From positions 744,001 through 808,000 of the forward strand of contig PDUO01000009.1 of NCBI GenBank assembly GCA_003008705.1: a stretch of 64,000 nucleotides of DNA, in the 5' to 3' direction. Within the stretch, counting starts at the first letter, position 1; every line of letters begins with the position of its first letter. This DNA comes from Pezicula radicicola. Taxonomy: Eukaryota; Ascomycota; Leotiomycetes; Helotiales; Dermateaceae. The notes beneath the pieces are model-generated. The model ran no database searches. It worked only from the letters and a program-made list of their open reading frames with translations, and was not told the origin of the DNA. Of the stretch, positions 20,469 to 30,629 are shown piece after piece. The position numbers and the translations under genes are program-made.

Positions 20469-20619
20469 TGTTGCCAAATCTGGTATTACTAAAATAGGCT
20501 ACTCTGAGCTATTACTACAATAGGAAATACCCTACCCCCCCCCAGCCTACAGATGTATATATATACTACCTCTAGACCTTACTTTATTCTACAATCGAGT
20601 CCATTTCTACTTTCTAACA
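20469..20619 (+). repeat. 3' LTR of the mini-retroelement
   Basis: 151 bp, TGTTGCC..TTTCTAACA, preceded by the purine tract AAGGGGGTG (20460-20468) and followed by target duplication TATTG. The poly-C run has nine bases against eight in the 5' copy. Confidence 0.92.
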
Positions 20620-20624
20620 TATTG

Positions 20625-21602
20625 TCCCAACTTCGTGTTCCAAGTCTAGTAAAGGTCAAACTTGAGGGACTCCATGCAGTTCCACAGGAATATTGCCCTC
20701 GAGTTGACGCTATATTTTGATGATATGCTGAACAAAGAAAATTTTCCCTGGTGTGTCAATCGTCGTTGGTATCAAAGCCGTTGTGCTGTTTGTCTGTTGT
20801 GGCTTGAAATTTAAACGTGGCTCAGCGACTCTTATTGTCATTTCCCTACGAACAAGGCACGACGAAGTCAATACTCGAGGGGTCTCAGCAAGAACTGTTC
20901 TGCTCACTGGGTTGGACCAGTTAGTTTCTATTGTCTGAGAGGTGATTTGCGTATAACTGCACATGGAAATCATTGGTTTTGGGCTTAGTAAATTTAACTC
21001 AAGGAGAGAGGCCAGGGATGCAGCTTATCGACGGGGCTGATGGGCTTATCGAGAACGTGCTGGATAATTGACTTTCCAGCGCGAGTCGCGACTAAAAAAT
21101 CGTCAACTACATCATCCATCACCCCAGCCTGGAGAAGCAAAAGAAGCAGTGTCAAGATGTCGCCACCCTCGGGAATCTACACTCGCGTCCTCAATCGGAG
21201 GATGTTTTTAACGGGGAGTTTACCGTCTAGGTCCATAATAATAGGTACGTGGGGATGCACCAGACCAGCACTACTGACACGACGGAGCACTTCCTTGGGG
21301 AAAGCCACCAGTTTGTTCATACTCATTACTCACCGAGATCGGGCGAGCGTGGATGATAGTGTAACCCCCCGCTTCCATCATGCAAGTCTGTGGGGTGCTA
21401 TAATGCGCTGGTGATGTGAAGATTTTGGTCGTACTTTTTTGTATTTAATGCCTGCTTTACCGGCTTGACTCACTTCTTGTTTTGTTTTGTTTTGTTTTGC
21501 TTTGCTTTGGGTCTAGCATCTGTCTAACTTTGCACATTTATATAAGCAGGCCAGACCCCAGAACACCGACCATTTACTTTCCGCAACGAACAAACATCCA
21601 AA
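20625..21602. promoter_or_regulatory. Intergenic region and promoter of alanine aminotransferase
   Basis: About 980 bases. No convincing gene. The last 130 bases contain a TTTTG tandem run (21478-21505) and a CT-poor leader before the ATG; the frames seen at 20710-20973 and 21040-21414 lack family resemblance. Confidence 0.35.
21478..21509 (+). repeat. (TTTTG)n microsatellite in promoter
   Basis: Four TTTTG units followed by TTTGC variants, about 100 bases upstream of the aminotransferase start. On the other strand it is a CAAAA repeat. Confidence 0.85.
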
Positions 21603-23172
21603 ATGTCCTCCACCAGCCGTCTTCGAAGTCTTGACATTAACAACATAAATCCCCACTTAAAGGAGGCTAAATACGCTGTTCGTGGTGAGTTGGCAGTTCG
21701 CTCTGCCAGATACAGAGATGAACTGAAGAATGGTTCCACCAATCTGCCCTTTGATCAGGTCATTGCGGCCAACATCGGAAACCCGCAGCAGTTGGATCAG
21801 AAACCGATCACGTTCTTCCGCCAAGTCCTAAGCTTGCTGGAATTCCCAAACCTGCTCGAGAAGAAGGATGTTCTGCAACAGCATCTAGGCTACAAGACCG
21901 ATGCGATCGACCGTGCTGAGTGGCTCTTGGAGCAGGTGGGGAGCGTAGGCGCATACAGTGACAGCACTGGAGCTCTTGGTATCCGGCAGAGCGTTGCTAA
22001 ATTCATCGAGAGTATGGTTCACCACTTCCATATTGAAAGCTATCACTAATCCCTCAACTCAGGACGAGATGGCTTCCCTGCGGATCCTAAGGATATCTAC
22101 CTCTCTGGCGGAGCCTCATCTGGCGTCAACACCCTACTACATGTTATCTGCGCTGGCCCTCACACCGGCATTCTCGTTCCCATTCCTCAATATCCACTCT
22201 ACACCGCATCTCTCTCAGTCCTCAACGCTCAATGCGTGCCATACCTACTCGACGAATCTAAGAGCTGGGGAACTGATTTGGAAGCTATTAGAACTTCATA
22301 TGAGAAAGCCGTCGCCGATGGTACAGATGTTCGGGCCATTGTAATCATCAATCCTGGTAACCCTACCGGAGCCAGTCTTTCTGAAGATGATGTCAAGGCA
22401 GTTATTGCATTCGCTGCTGAAAAGAAGCTTGTGGTTATGGCAGACGAAGTCTATCAAACCAACGTTTTCAAGGGCAAATTCCACAGTTTCAAGGGTGTTC
22501 TCCGCAAGATGCAGAAAGAGACCCCAGGAAAATACGACAACGTTGAGCTTGCTTCTCTTCACAGTATTTCCAAGGGGATGGTTGGCGAGTGTGGACACCG
22601 CGGTGGTTACTTCGAACTCTGCGGCTTTGATCCCGAGGTTCAAGAGCAAATCTACAAATTTGTCTCAATCAGTCTCTGTGCTCCGGTCATTGGCCAGTGT
22701 TTGGTGGAGATGATGGTCAACCCACCTAAGCAGGGAGAGCCAAGTTACGATTTGTACCAAGAGGAGTATGATGGTATTTTTGCTGGCCTACAGAAGCGAG
22801 CCACTGCCCTCTATGAGGCTTTCAGCCAGATGGAGGGTGTGAAGTGCGATGAACCTCAGGTATGTTCTTCCTCAAAGTTTCTTACCTACCAATTGTATAC
22901 TAATTACCCTGGCACAGGGATCTATGTACCTCTTCCCCACGATTACTCTACCAGATAAGGCCATAGAAGCCGCCAAGAAGGATGGCAAGTCTGCGGATGA
23001 GTTCTACGCATCGCGCCTTCTCGATGCCACCGGCGTTTGTGTTGTTGCTGGTTCAGGGTTCGGACAAAAGGAGAACACCCTCCACTTCCGAACTACCTTC
23101 CTCGCGCCTGGTACAGAGTGGGTGGGACGCATTACGAAGTTCCACCAGGAGTTCATGAATGAGTTCAAGTAG
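21603..23172 (+). CDS. ALT1: Alanine aminotransferase
   Basis: Exons 21603-22011, 22063-22859 and 22918-23172, total 1461 nt and 486 residues. Transfers the amino group between alanine and 2-oxoglutarate, giving pyruvate and glutamate, with pyridoxal phosphate. Typical ALT sequence: NPHLKEAKYAVRGELAVRSA at the N-terminus, [78 protein letters not shown], and the PLP lysine in HSISKGMVGECGHRGGYFE. The start gives no obvious mitochondrial presequence (MSSTSRLRSLDINNINPH), so this model may represent a cytosolic form or use an upstream start that I do not see. The exon 3 junction at Gln-Gly-Ser-Met-Tyr is conserved in meaning (GSMYLFP). Housekeeping nitrogen metabolism. Confidence 0.95.
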
Positions 23173-23554
23173 ATCAAACATTACAGAGATGAGATATAAC
23201 ATTGCGCACAAATAGGTGTTTTTGTTCCATAATTGCATTGTAAGCATTACAGCCAGAGCGGAATGGAGTTGGCAGATGGATTGATACCATAGATGGCTTT
23301 ATTGAAGCGATGATTTTCTCGCCGCCTCTCAGATGAGAGAGGATTCAATGGAATACCAATTGCAATTTCAAACCAGTTTCAATGAATCGTGAAGAGTGAC
23401 CTAACCTTAAACCTGGCAGAACTCAAAGTTCATCACGTGGAACCGAATTCTCTCTCGTTGCCTGAGGCAGAACAAAAATCGCGACGACCTCACGCAATCT
23501 GGACCTCAAGCAACAGCTTCAAATTCAGCGCCAACCAACCGCAAAACATCCATC
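23173..23554. promoter_or_regulatory. Intergenic region before bL33m gene
   Basis: 382 bases between two plus-strand genes. It holds the 3' end of the aminotransferase and the promoter of the ribosomal protein gene, with a CATCACGTGG E-box-like palindrome (CACGTG) at about 23433-23442. Confidence 0.4.
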
Positions 23555-24155
23555 ATGGCCAAAAAAGGTTCGTATTCCTCCAATATCTCCGATTATTGTT
23601 TCCCTCAGCTTCTTCAACAAGCAAGTCTATCCATTGAAGAGAAACTAACCACTCCAACCTAACAGTCAAATCCCGCACCATCGCAGTGCGACTCGTCTCT
23701 ATGGCCCTGACGGGTTATTACAAGACTCTAGTCCGACCACGTACGCATCGACCGTTGAGCATGTTGAAATATGATCCTGTCGGTATGTTCTGTAGGATTT
23801 CCTTCTTTTTCCGTCTAGATGTTGGGAGCTGGAGTGGGTGAAATAGGATGGGTTAGGATTATATAGGTTGTGAGAGTTGCGAGGGACGGAGAATGGAGAG
23901 ATGAATGGAGCTTGAGGGTCGGGAGATGATGGAGGATGGAAGAGGATGGAGGATGGAAGAGGATGGAACTTGGGGTTGAAATTGGAATTGGAAGATGGAT
24001 TGGGATATTTGGGCTTGGGAGAAGAGGATGATGTTGTATATGGGAGCTAGGGATCCTTGGATATCTGTGAATTAGGGATTGCTAACATGGTGTTTTATAC
24101 AGTACGGAAGAAGGTCCTTTTCCTCGAGGCGAAGCGGGGTGGCGGTGGACGATAG
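23555..24155 (+). CDS. MRPL39: Mitochondrial large-subunit ribosomal protein bL33m
   Basis: Three exons, 23555-23567 (13 bases), 23666-23782 and 24103-24155, total 183 nt and 60 residues. The protein [46 protein letters not shown] is the bL33 family throughout: KSRT, LVSxAxTGxxY and KYDPVxRKxVLFxE are diagnostic. The start and end are basic, as expected for an rRNA-binding protein; no separate cleavable presequence is apparent, as is usual for fungal mitochondrial L33. Most of the locus is intron: intron 2 spans 23783-24102 (320 nt) and contains a GGATGG minisatellite. Because it is so short and split, this gene is easily missed by simple reading-frame searches. Confidence 0.93.
23925..23970 (+). 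repeat. GGATGGAAGA minisatellite inside bL33m intron
   Basis: Repeats of GAGGATGGAAGAGGATGG in about two and a half copies, embedded in a purine-rich G-strand tract (23870-24030). Confidence 0.8.
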
Positions 24156-24742
24156 TGACGGCGTGATATATGGCTCAGGAATGAATATCCATCAAGGATC
24201 GTCACGCGATTCAAGGCTAGCCAAGGCCGGATGTAGAAGGACCAAATCATAAAGCCGTCAACAGATTTGTACGAATAAAAAATAGGCATTGTATGAGCGG
24301 GCATGGAAAACGGCGTTCTGGCACGTATCACACGCGAGTATTTTAGCAATAAAAGCTAAACTTGTCGTATTTGTTTGCAAATAATGTTTAAGCTCAAATA
24401 CATGCACCGTTGTTTGGGTCTGTACGGTATATGTGCAGAGCAAAAAGCTAAGATACATACTTTTTGCAACTAAAAGCGAGCTTGCATATACCTTTGCCAA
24501 AACATACAGCATTAATCTCCCACATATCACCTCCCTACTTCTCTTGTGTCGAATTTTCAAGGTCAAACTATTTGAGGAGAGGCCGCTCTAATTGTTTTTA
24601 TAGCAAAACATAGCGATATCCTAGGATTTGTCAGCCTTAGCTCAAGTCGCCCATGAGATTAGACCAACTCACGGTCATTTAATTGATGAAAACTCGGAAA
24701 GCATTCCCATCCAAGAAGGTCGGCGCGTAGCTTTTTGGATGG
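24156..24742. other. Convergent 3' intergenic region
   Basis: 587 bases between the bL33m gene and the end of the large coiled-coil gene. AT-rich, no gene or RNA recognised. Confidence 0.4.
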
Positions 24743-27700
24743 CTAATGGAATAGGTTCTCCTGGGAATCAGGGATCTCGGTCCCAGATACTCGGTGCCGG
24801 TTGCCATGTTGAAATTCCGGTTGCATGGACACTCGCCGCTTGCTCTGGGGCTGCATCTGTCCGGCTCCAGTGTTACTCTTTTTTCGCTGGAGAAATCTCT
24901 TTCCCAGAAACGGTGAATCTTCTTGACGCTGGGATGGAAGTTGATGCTGCTCGACTGGTTGATCTTGTATCTTTGGCCTAGAACCACCAGTTTTTGAACC
25001 AAACCTGGCACCATTGTAAGATGAGCTCCCTCCATTCATGATGCCTCTAGATGCAACTTGGGTCGTGTTCTGTGCAGAGCTGCGTTCGTTGACTTTTGGA
25101 TGTGCCGGCGATATAGTCAATGGTTTCGAAAACCCTGCCTTTTTCGGGGTCTTGTTTGGATCATGTTGGAGTTTTAGAGAGCTTCTCTTTGGCACTGGCT
25201 GTCTTTGCTGGCGTGCTTCTTCTCCATTGCTTGCAGAACGCTTCTGACTCGGGACGATTGTCGAATTACTATCCCCGTCTTGACTATCAGCAGCCACCCC
25301 GGTAATTCTAAAGGAAGAGCTTTTGCGTATAGTGCCAGATTTACGCCGATTGCTCTTGCCACCTAGAGATCTGCCTGAGCCTTTTTGAGGAGCGGCCTCT
25401 CCTCTCCAGAACTCACTCTGCTCTAGAGTCATGTTGGCGATTGGGGTCATGGTATAAAACGGCCTGATACTTGGCGTTATGGCATCCTTTTCTTCAAATT
25501 GGACTGCTTCGCGTGCTTCCTGGTAGGTAGTTGTACGGCTATGGTAAGAAGTCTCGGTCTCAGTCCGAAGAATGACCTGATCAGGCTCCGAAGGCTTGGT
25601 TTGAGTTCCACCACGCGGCTTTGCAACTCTATGCGAAGACCCTTGGGGAGAAGCTATCTGATCTTGTGCAGCATGAGACAAGATGGTAGCGGGTAGCCGA
25701 GGAGCGGCTAGCTCGGTTTTGCCTTTTTTATGCGTCTTTTGAGACTGACCGAGACTTACTGGAGCAGCACTAGATTTGGCAGTACTCCGAGAGGCATATG
25801 TGCTGAAATGTGAAGATCTCTGACCTGTCGCCGTTTCTTCCTCATTGTTATTGATTTGAGAAGCTTTTCGTTTCGGTGGAGGCTTTGGCAAGGTTGCAGC
25901 CCATTCCGCTATTGTCTGGCCCTTACGTAGCGCGCCGGTAGTTTTTAAGTACTGAGCTACAGTATTGTTCATGAAGTCTAGACGTTCCTGGATAGCAATT
26001 GCATTCTGCTCAATTTCATCCTTCTCTTTCTTGAGTGATTCAACATGTCGAAGTTCATCTTCAATCTGCCTGCGTTCTCTTTGACCTTGTTCAAAGTTAT
26101 GTACTGCAGTACTATTGCAATTATCAATCAATCTCGTCAGCTCTTTGTTTTCATTACGAAGTACTTGACGACTAGTCTCGATTTCCTTATCTCTTTCCGC
26201 TCGAATAGTGCACTGTTCTTCTAGGTAGATAATGCCCTGTGTCTGCTGAAGTAGTTGCTCCCTACAGGAATTCATTTCGGAACGAAGATTGTTGACAATA
26301 GTCCCATAGATTTCGAGCTTAGAAAGCTCGGCTTGCTTCTTCTTCAAACTCTCTTTAGTCGCTGTAAGCTGAAGCTCAAGATCAGCTCGTTGGTGATTTG
26401 CAGTCTTGACCATTGCATCGTAGCGCTTCTGGGCCTCGTCTTTCTGGGACTTGGCCGACTTAGCCAATTCTTGAATCTCTTTCTCATGCTTCTTTTTGTT
26501 AGTCTCTATATATTGCTTTCTATCTTCGGCAAGTTTTCGAATTTTAGAGTTAGCCTCACCGAGCTTGCCTCTAGCATCTTTGAGTTGCTCTTGCGCCGCC
26601 TGAGAGGTCTCCTGTAGAAGACGGAGTTCCTCCTTAACTTGCGAGGCATCTCGGTTCGCAGCGTCTAACTGATGCTGAAGAGACTTGTTCGCGCGTTGCA
26701 ATTCTTGTAGTTGTGCGTTGAGATGTGGATCCTCTTGCGGGCGTGCAAGAGCTGCCTCCAATTCTCTCTTCTTCTCACCCAACTCATTGCTACGACTAGC
26801 AAGATCTGTGTCCAAACTCTCAATCCTTGCTTTCAATCCATCCAGCTCAGATTCTCTAGTAGTGATGTTGCCTTCCAGGGCTGCTTTGGCTTCTTGCAAT
26901 TCGGTGATGTCATCTTTTAGTCTGGCTCTCTCTTCGTTTTCCAAGCGAAGTTGATCAAGACCTTCTTTGAGATCACCTAGGAGCTTAGCTTGAGAATCTC
27001 GAGAAGCTGAAGTAACTTCGAGGCTTGGGATCTTGTCATTGAGCCTGTGGGTTGCCTATTAGTAACTTTCATAGCATCACTTGATTCCAAAAGCATACCT
27101 TAAGAAGGAATCCTCCAGAAGCTTCACTAACGCAGCTGGCAGGTCGGGCTCAGTGCTCTTCAAATCCTTTATGAGAGAAAGGAGTTCATCGATCCTGCGA
27201 ACATCAGTTGTTGAAAACAACTAAAGTGAGGCAACCAAACTTACTTTGGCTGCACGTGGCGTCCTGTGTTTAGTATTTTTACGAGGACCCCATCTTCTTT
27301 AGTGAGCTCTTTGACTGTGTCGGTTTGTGCCTTTGTCAGAAGTCCAACAAGTTCTTCGTGTTCAGCCTTTCTGCCCATAAGCTGATCATGTAGTATTTTG
27401 GAGAGGCTCTTTTCGCGTCCTAATTCGAGCATCTGCCGGTCAAGGTCCGTTTTGAGAAGCCCAATCGTGGCCGTCAGACTCTTGTTTTTAGTAGTCAAGG
27501 CCTGCAGATTTTCGGAGCTGTATCTAATTACTTCCCTGACCCTCTTTTCTAACGACGCACGCTTGTCTTCCTGCTCCTTAACAAGTTGACTCTGAGCCGC
27601 ACCTATTTTTTGGGCTGCTTCGCAGCCTTCTATTGCTACTCGTGTTCTCTCCTCCCTCTCTTTACCAATCTCTGCAAGCCTGTCTCTGTCTTTGAGAGCC

Positions 27701-30602
27701 ATATTCATATGGGTGCTGTAGTGGTGACTCTTCTTCTTCAATGCACTGACCTTCTCATGGTAGACTTCGTTCTTTTTGTTCAGAGTAGCGATTTTTTCCT
27801 CCAATGATTTCCTCAGTTTTTCATCGCTTAGTCTTTCCCCTGTCAGTTTATCAATTTGCAGTTTTTGCTGCTCTATCATGTCATGAGCACGCGTGCTTGC
27901 ATCCTTAATCGTGCTCCAGAATTCGAGGTCTGAGTCGTTGCGTAACTGACGTGCCTGCAACCTAGATCCCAAAGCATGAATTGAATCCCCAAACAGTGAA
28001 TTCGACGTACACGCAGGTGATTTTTTAGATTTGCCGATTTTTCCATCATGAATGGGTGGGGTTTGGGGTGATGTGGTTGAAATCGGTTGACGAGGTTGAG
28101 ATCTATTCCGACATGACGTTTGAGAGCCCGTCCGGGCGTTTCCTCCAGATATGTTCCGTGACACTGGTCGGGATATGTTCTGTGACACTGGCTGCGAGGA
28201 TTCTCGATATGGTACTAGAGAGTCTTCTCTCAAAGGTCCAGGAGAATTCTGAGGTTGAACTGTGGAACATACGGGTTTTGTATGATCTAAGGTCTCAGAA
28301 AGCTCAGCAATTGCGATGGGGTGGTAACCTCGCGAAAACCTATCCTTCTCCTGATGGAGCAAGTGACCTTGGCCTCCGGGCGGTTCATGTGGGATATGTC
28401 CCGCTATAGGCGCAGTTCCACCCTTGACTATTTTCAGTGCTTTAGGCAATCTATCAACCACGTGCTGGGATAGATGAGCTTGATTTACAGGTCCTCCACG
28501 TGGAAGATACCCATTTTCAAGTGCTTCATTCGTATATTGTTCTTCTAGGGGCTCCTGCTCAATGTGCTCATAAGCGGTTTTGGTTTTTGTCGTCGGAACA
28601 ATCAACTCTCCATTCTCAATGTTCACTTCAAATGACTCGTTTGTTGTTGAAACAGACTGGTCCTTATTGCTGGATTTCAAGTAAAGAGAATTTGTGCGGT
28701 CTTTGACAGCAGGAAAAGGTGCAATTTTGTGGTTCTGAAGAGGCTTTGTTGCATTTTGTGATGTTGCTGTTGATCTACCATTTGTCGTCTCTACCAGTGG
28801 TGGTCTCGATTTCAGCCGGCGAAGCCGGCTCTGATTAGGCTTGGAAGACCCCTCTCGCAAAGGCTTGTTGATCCCGTTTGAACTCCTATTAGATTATTTA
28901 GTCACTGGTCTACGCTTTGAACACGGCGTACATTTGCGGACAAGACAATACAGAGACAAGAGAAGGATGAGTATGGAGTTGGCAATATTGCATGCCAAAA
29001 TGTCAAAAGCTTACTTGGTGAATGGTTGTTGTGCTATCTTATGAGTTGATGGGCTTCTCCCAGGTGTTGGAAGCTGCTGGCTAGGTTGGTGATGTAAAGG
29101 CTATGATGCCCAAAGTTAGTTCCGATGACTTAAAAAATAGCAAATTTGCTTACAGCATTCTCTGCACCTCTTGCAGAAGGGTTTATTGTATCGCGAACTG
29201 GCTCGTGAGGATGAATGTAGACCCGCCGTCGTACGTAGCCAGTACCACCTAGAACCAAAGTCAATTTCTGGAGCTGATGTAATAGTTCTGTCAATATATT
29301 TGTTCTTACCTTTATAAGCAGCTTGCTCCAGCTCATCCAATCGTTCCCCGGCAACATGAGGATCGGCAGCGTCTTCGTAATGTGTCTGTTCACTATTGTG
29401 TCCAATATTCGCATTGCCTATATGCATTTCTGCCTGGCACGAAGATATTGCCTGTGAAGCTCCGACAGGTGGCAAAAGATTGCTGACTGTAGCGAGTACT
29501 ATGGCCGTCTTTTGAATCCCTTGACCTGTAAATGTCTTTGAATTAATCTCGAGAGACACGGAAAGACACAGTGATGACATGGAAACCTGCGCATTGCAAT
29601 TCTCGATGAAGGTTTTGGGCACTTACGAGGCAATCCGGCAGATGGATAACCCTCATTATGTTTAACAGCCTGTGACACGCAATTAGTGTTTGTAGTCGAC
29701 TGGGACTGATTGGTCTTACATAGCGCGTTGGCAATAAATCGACTGAAGCATGAGGAGCCTGATTCCCGTACGATGTTTCCCTCGCCCGTGAGTCAATTGT
29801 TGGTATGGTCTTGGTTCCCGCAATCTCTGCGTCTCGCTGGTTAACATTATGCGGTGGAGGGCGATCAGTACGGAGCTTTCCAGCGGGAATCATTGGCGAT
29901 GACCTTGGTGGATCTGGTTGTGATGTACCGCCGCCGTTGCTTTTACCGATCGGCCTACTAAATTGACCAGACACAGGCTTTTGATAATGTCCAAACTTAA
30001 AGCCTGCCTGAGCATCTTCAATGGACTCTTTGGGTCGTTGAAGGAACGACGAGTTGAAGGCCAAAGGAGCTGCCGGTGGATCTTGAAATATCGTTTGTGT
30101 GGCTATAACGTGAGAGTCTCTCTGCGTATATGGAAACACTAGACTATCGCCAGGAGCTAGAGTCTGGGTTTCTGGTTCTATATTGGTGAATTGAGTCTCT
30201 CCGATGCGGGATCTGATACTGTCTTGTTGTGTTTCTAGCTCTAGTCGACCGAACTGAGTCTCACCGACAGCCGCCGAAGCACTGCAATGGGTGTTGTTAA
30301 TGGGACTAACTTCAGTCTGATTGTCACCTTGACTGGCTGAAGAATGACATGTTAGTTACGAACCTCCATGTGAGCATCGTACACTTACAGATTGGTGGAG
30401 ATGAGGAGATACTGTGATCCTCAACCGGACAATCAGAAGGAACTACTTGACTCTCCACTTCTTGCCATGGATGAGCTAAATCGTCTGCTAGCTCCTCGCC
30501 CTCAGGTTGGTGGGAAGGCACAAACTCGCTCTCCGATTCTTCATACGTTCTATTGTTATCTTCGACCTCAGCTTGGAAATCTGGGTCTGAGAAGAAAGAC
30601 AT
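24743..30602 (-). CDS. Very large coiled-coil protein, nine exons (candidate synaptonemal-complex/Sme4-like)
   Basis: Nine exons join in one frame: 30602-30389, 30336-29720, 29669-29627, 29525-29310, 29248-29154, 29100-29015, 28885-27245, 27194-27099 and 27044-24743. The sum is 5310 nt, 1769 residues. Residues 1 to about 740 are polar and disordered, rich in ETQ (VGETQFGRLELETQ, IGETQFTNIEPETQ) and SRP-type repeats. Two heptad-rich coiled-coil blocks follow (about 745-960, and about 1010-1380, with long E/K/L/Q runs), separated by a short linker. The last 390 residues are basic, Ser/Gln-rich and disordered, ending SGTEIPDSQE. No enzymatic domain is seen. Size and the order disordered-coil-disordered recall the Sordaria/Podospora transverse-filament protein Sme4/PaMe4, but I have no alignment to prove it; a spindle-pole or other scaffold protein is equally possible. 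An in-frame ATG at 30629 would add nine residues. Confidence 0.8.
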
Positions 30603-30629
30603 CCTGGTGGAGCGCAAACTGGTGTCCAA

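Larger units (their letters stand above)
19754..20624 (+). mobile_element. Miniature non-autonomous LTR retrotransposon (TRIM/SMART-like)
   Basis: The element proper is 19759-20619 (861 bp), flanked by the 5-bp direct repeat TATTG (19754-19758 and 20620-20624), a target-site duplication of the size made by LTR-element integrases. Two LTRs of 150 and 151 bp start with TG and end TA/CA, and I count three differences: one transition, one C in a poly-C run, and the last-but-one base. Directly after the 5' LTR, GTTATGAGCCC is complementary to the anticodon region of initiator tRNA-Met, the half-tRNA priming used by copia-type elements. AAGGGGGTG just before the 3' LTR serves as purine tract. The 560-bp interior has no gag or pol reading frame, so it must be mobilised in trans. 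High LTR identity implies a fairly recent insertion. Confidence 0.93.

Noticed and set aside
21040..21414. 124-codon plus-strand frame upstream of the aminotransferase
   Set aside because: No domain, no splice extension and basic/serine-biased composition of a chance frame; treated as intergenic.
24743..30629. Several separate hypothetical genes instead of one large gene
   Set aside because: All intervening gaps are 45-160 nt with consensus donor and acceptor sites, and the joined length is exactly divisible by three.
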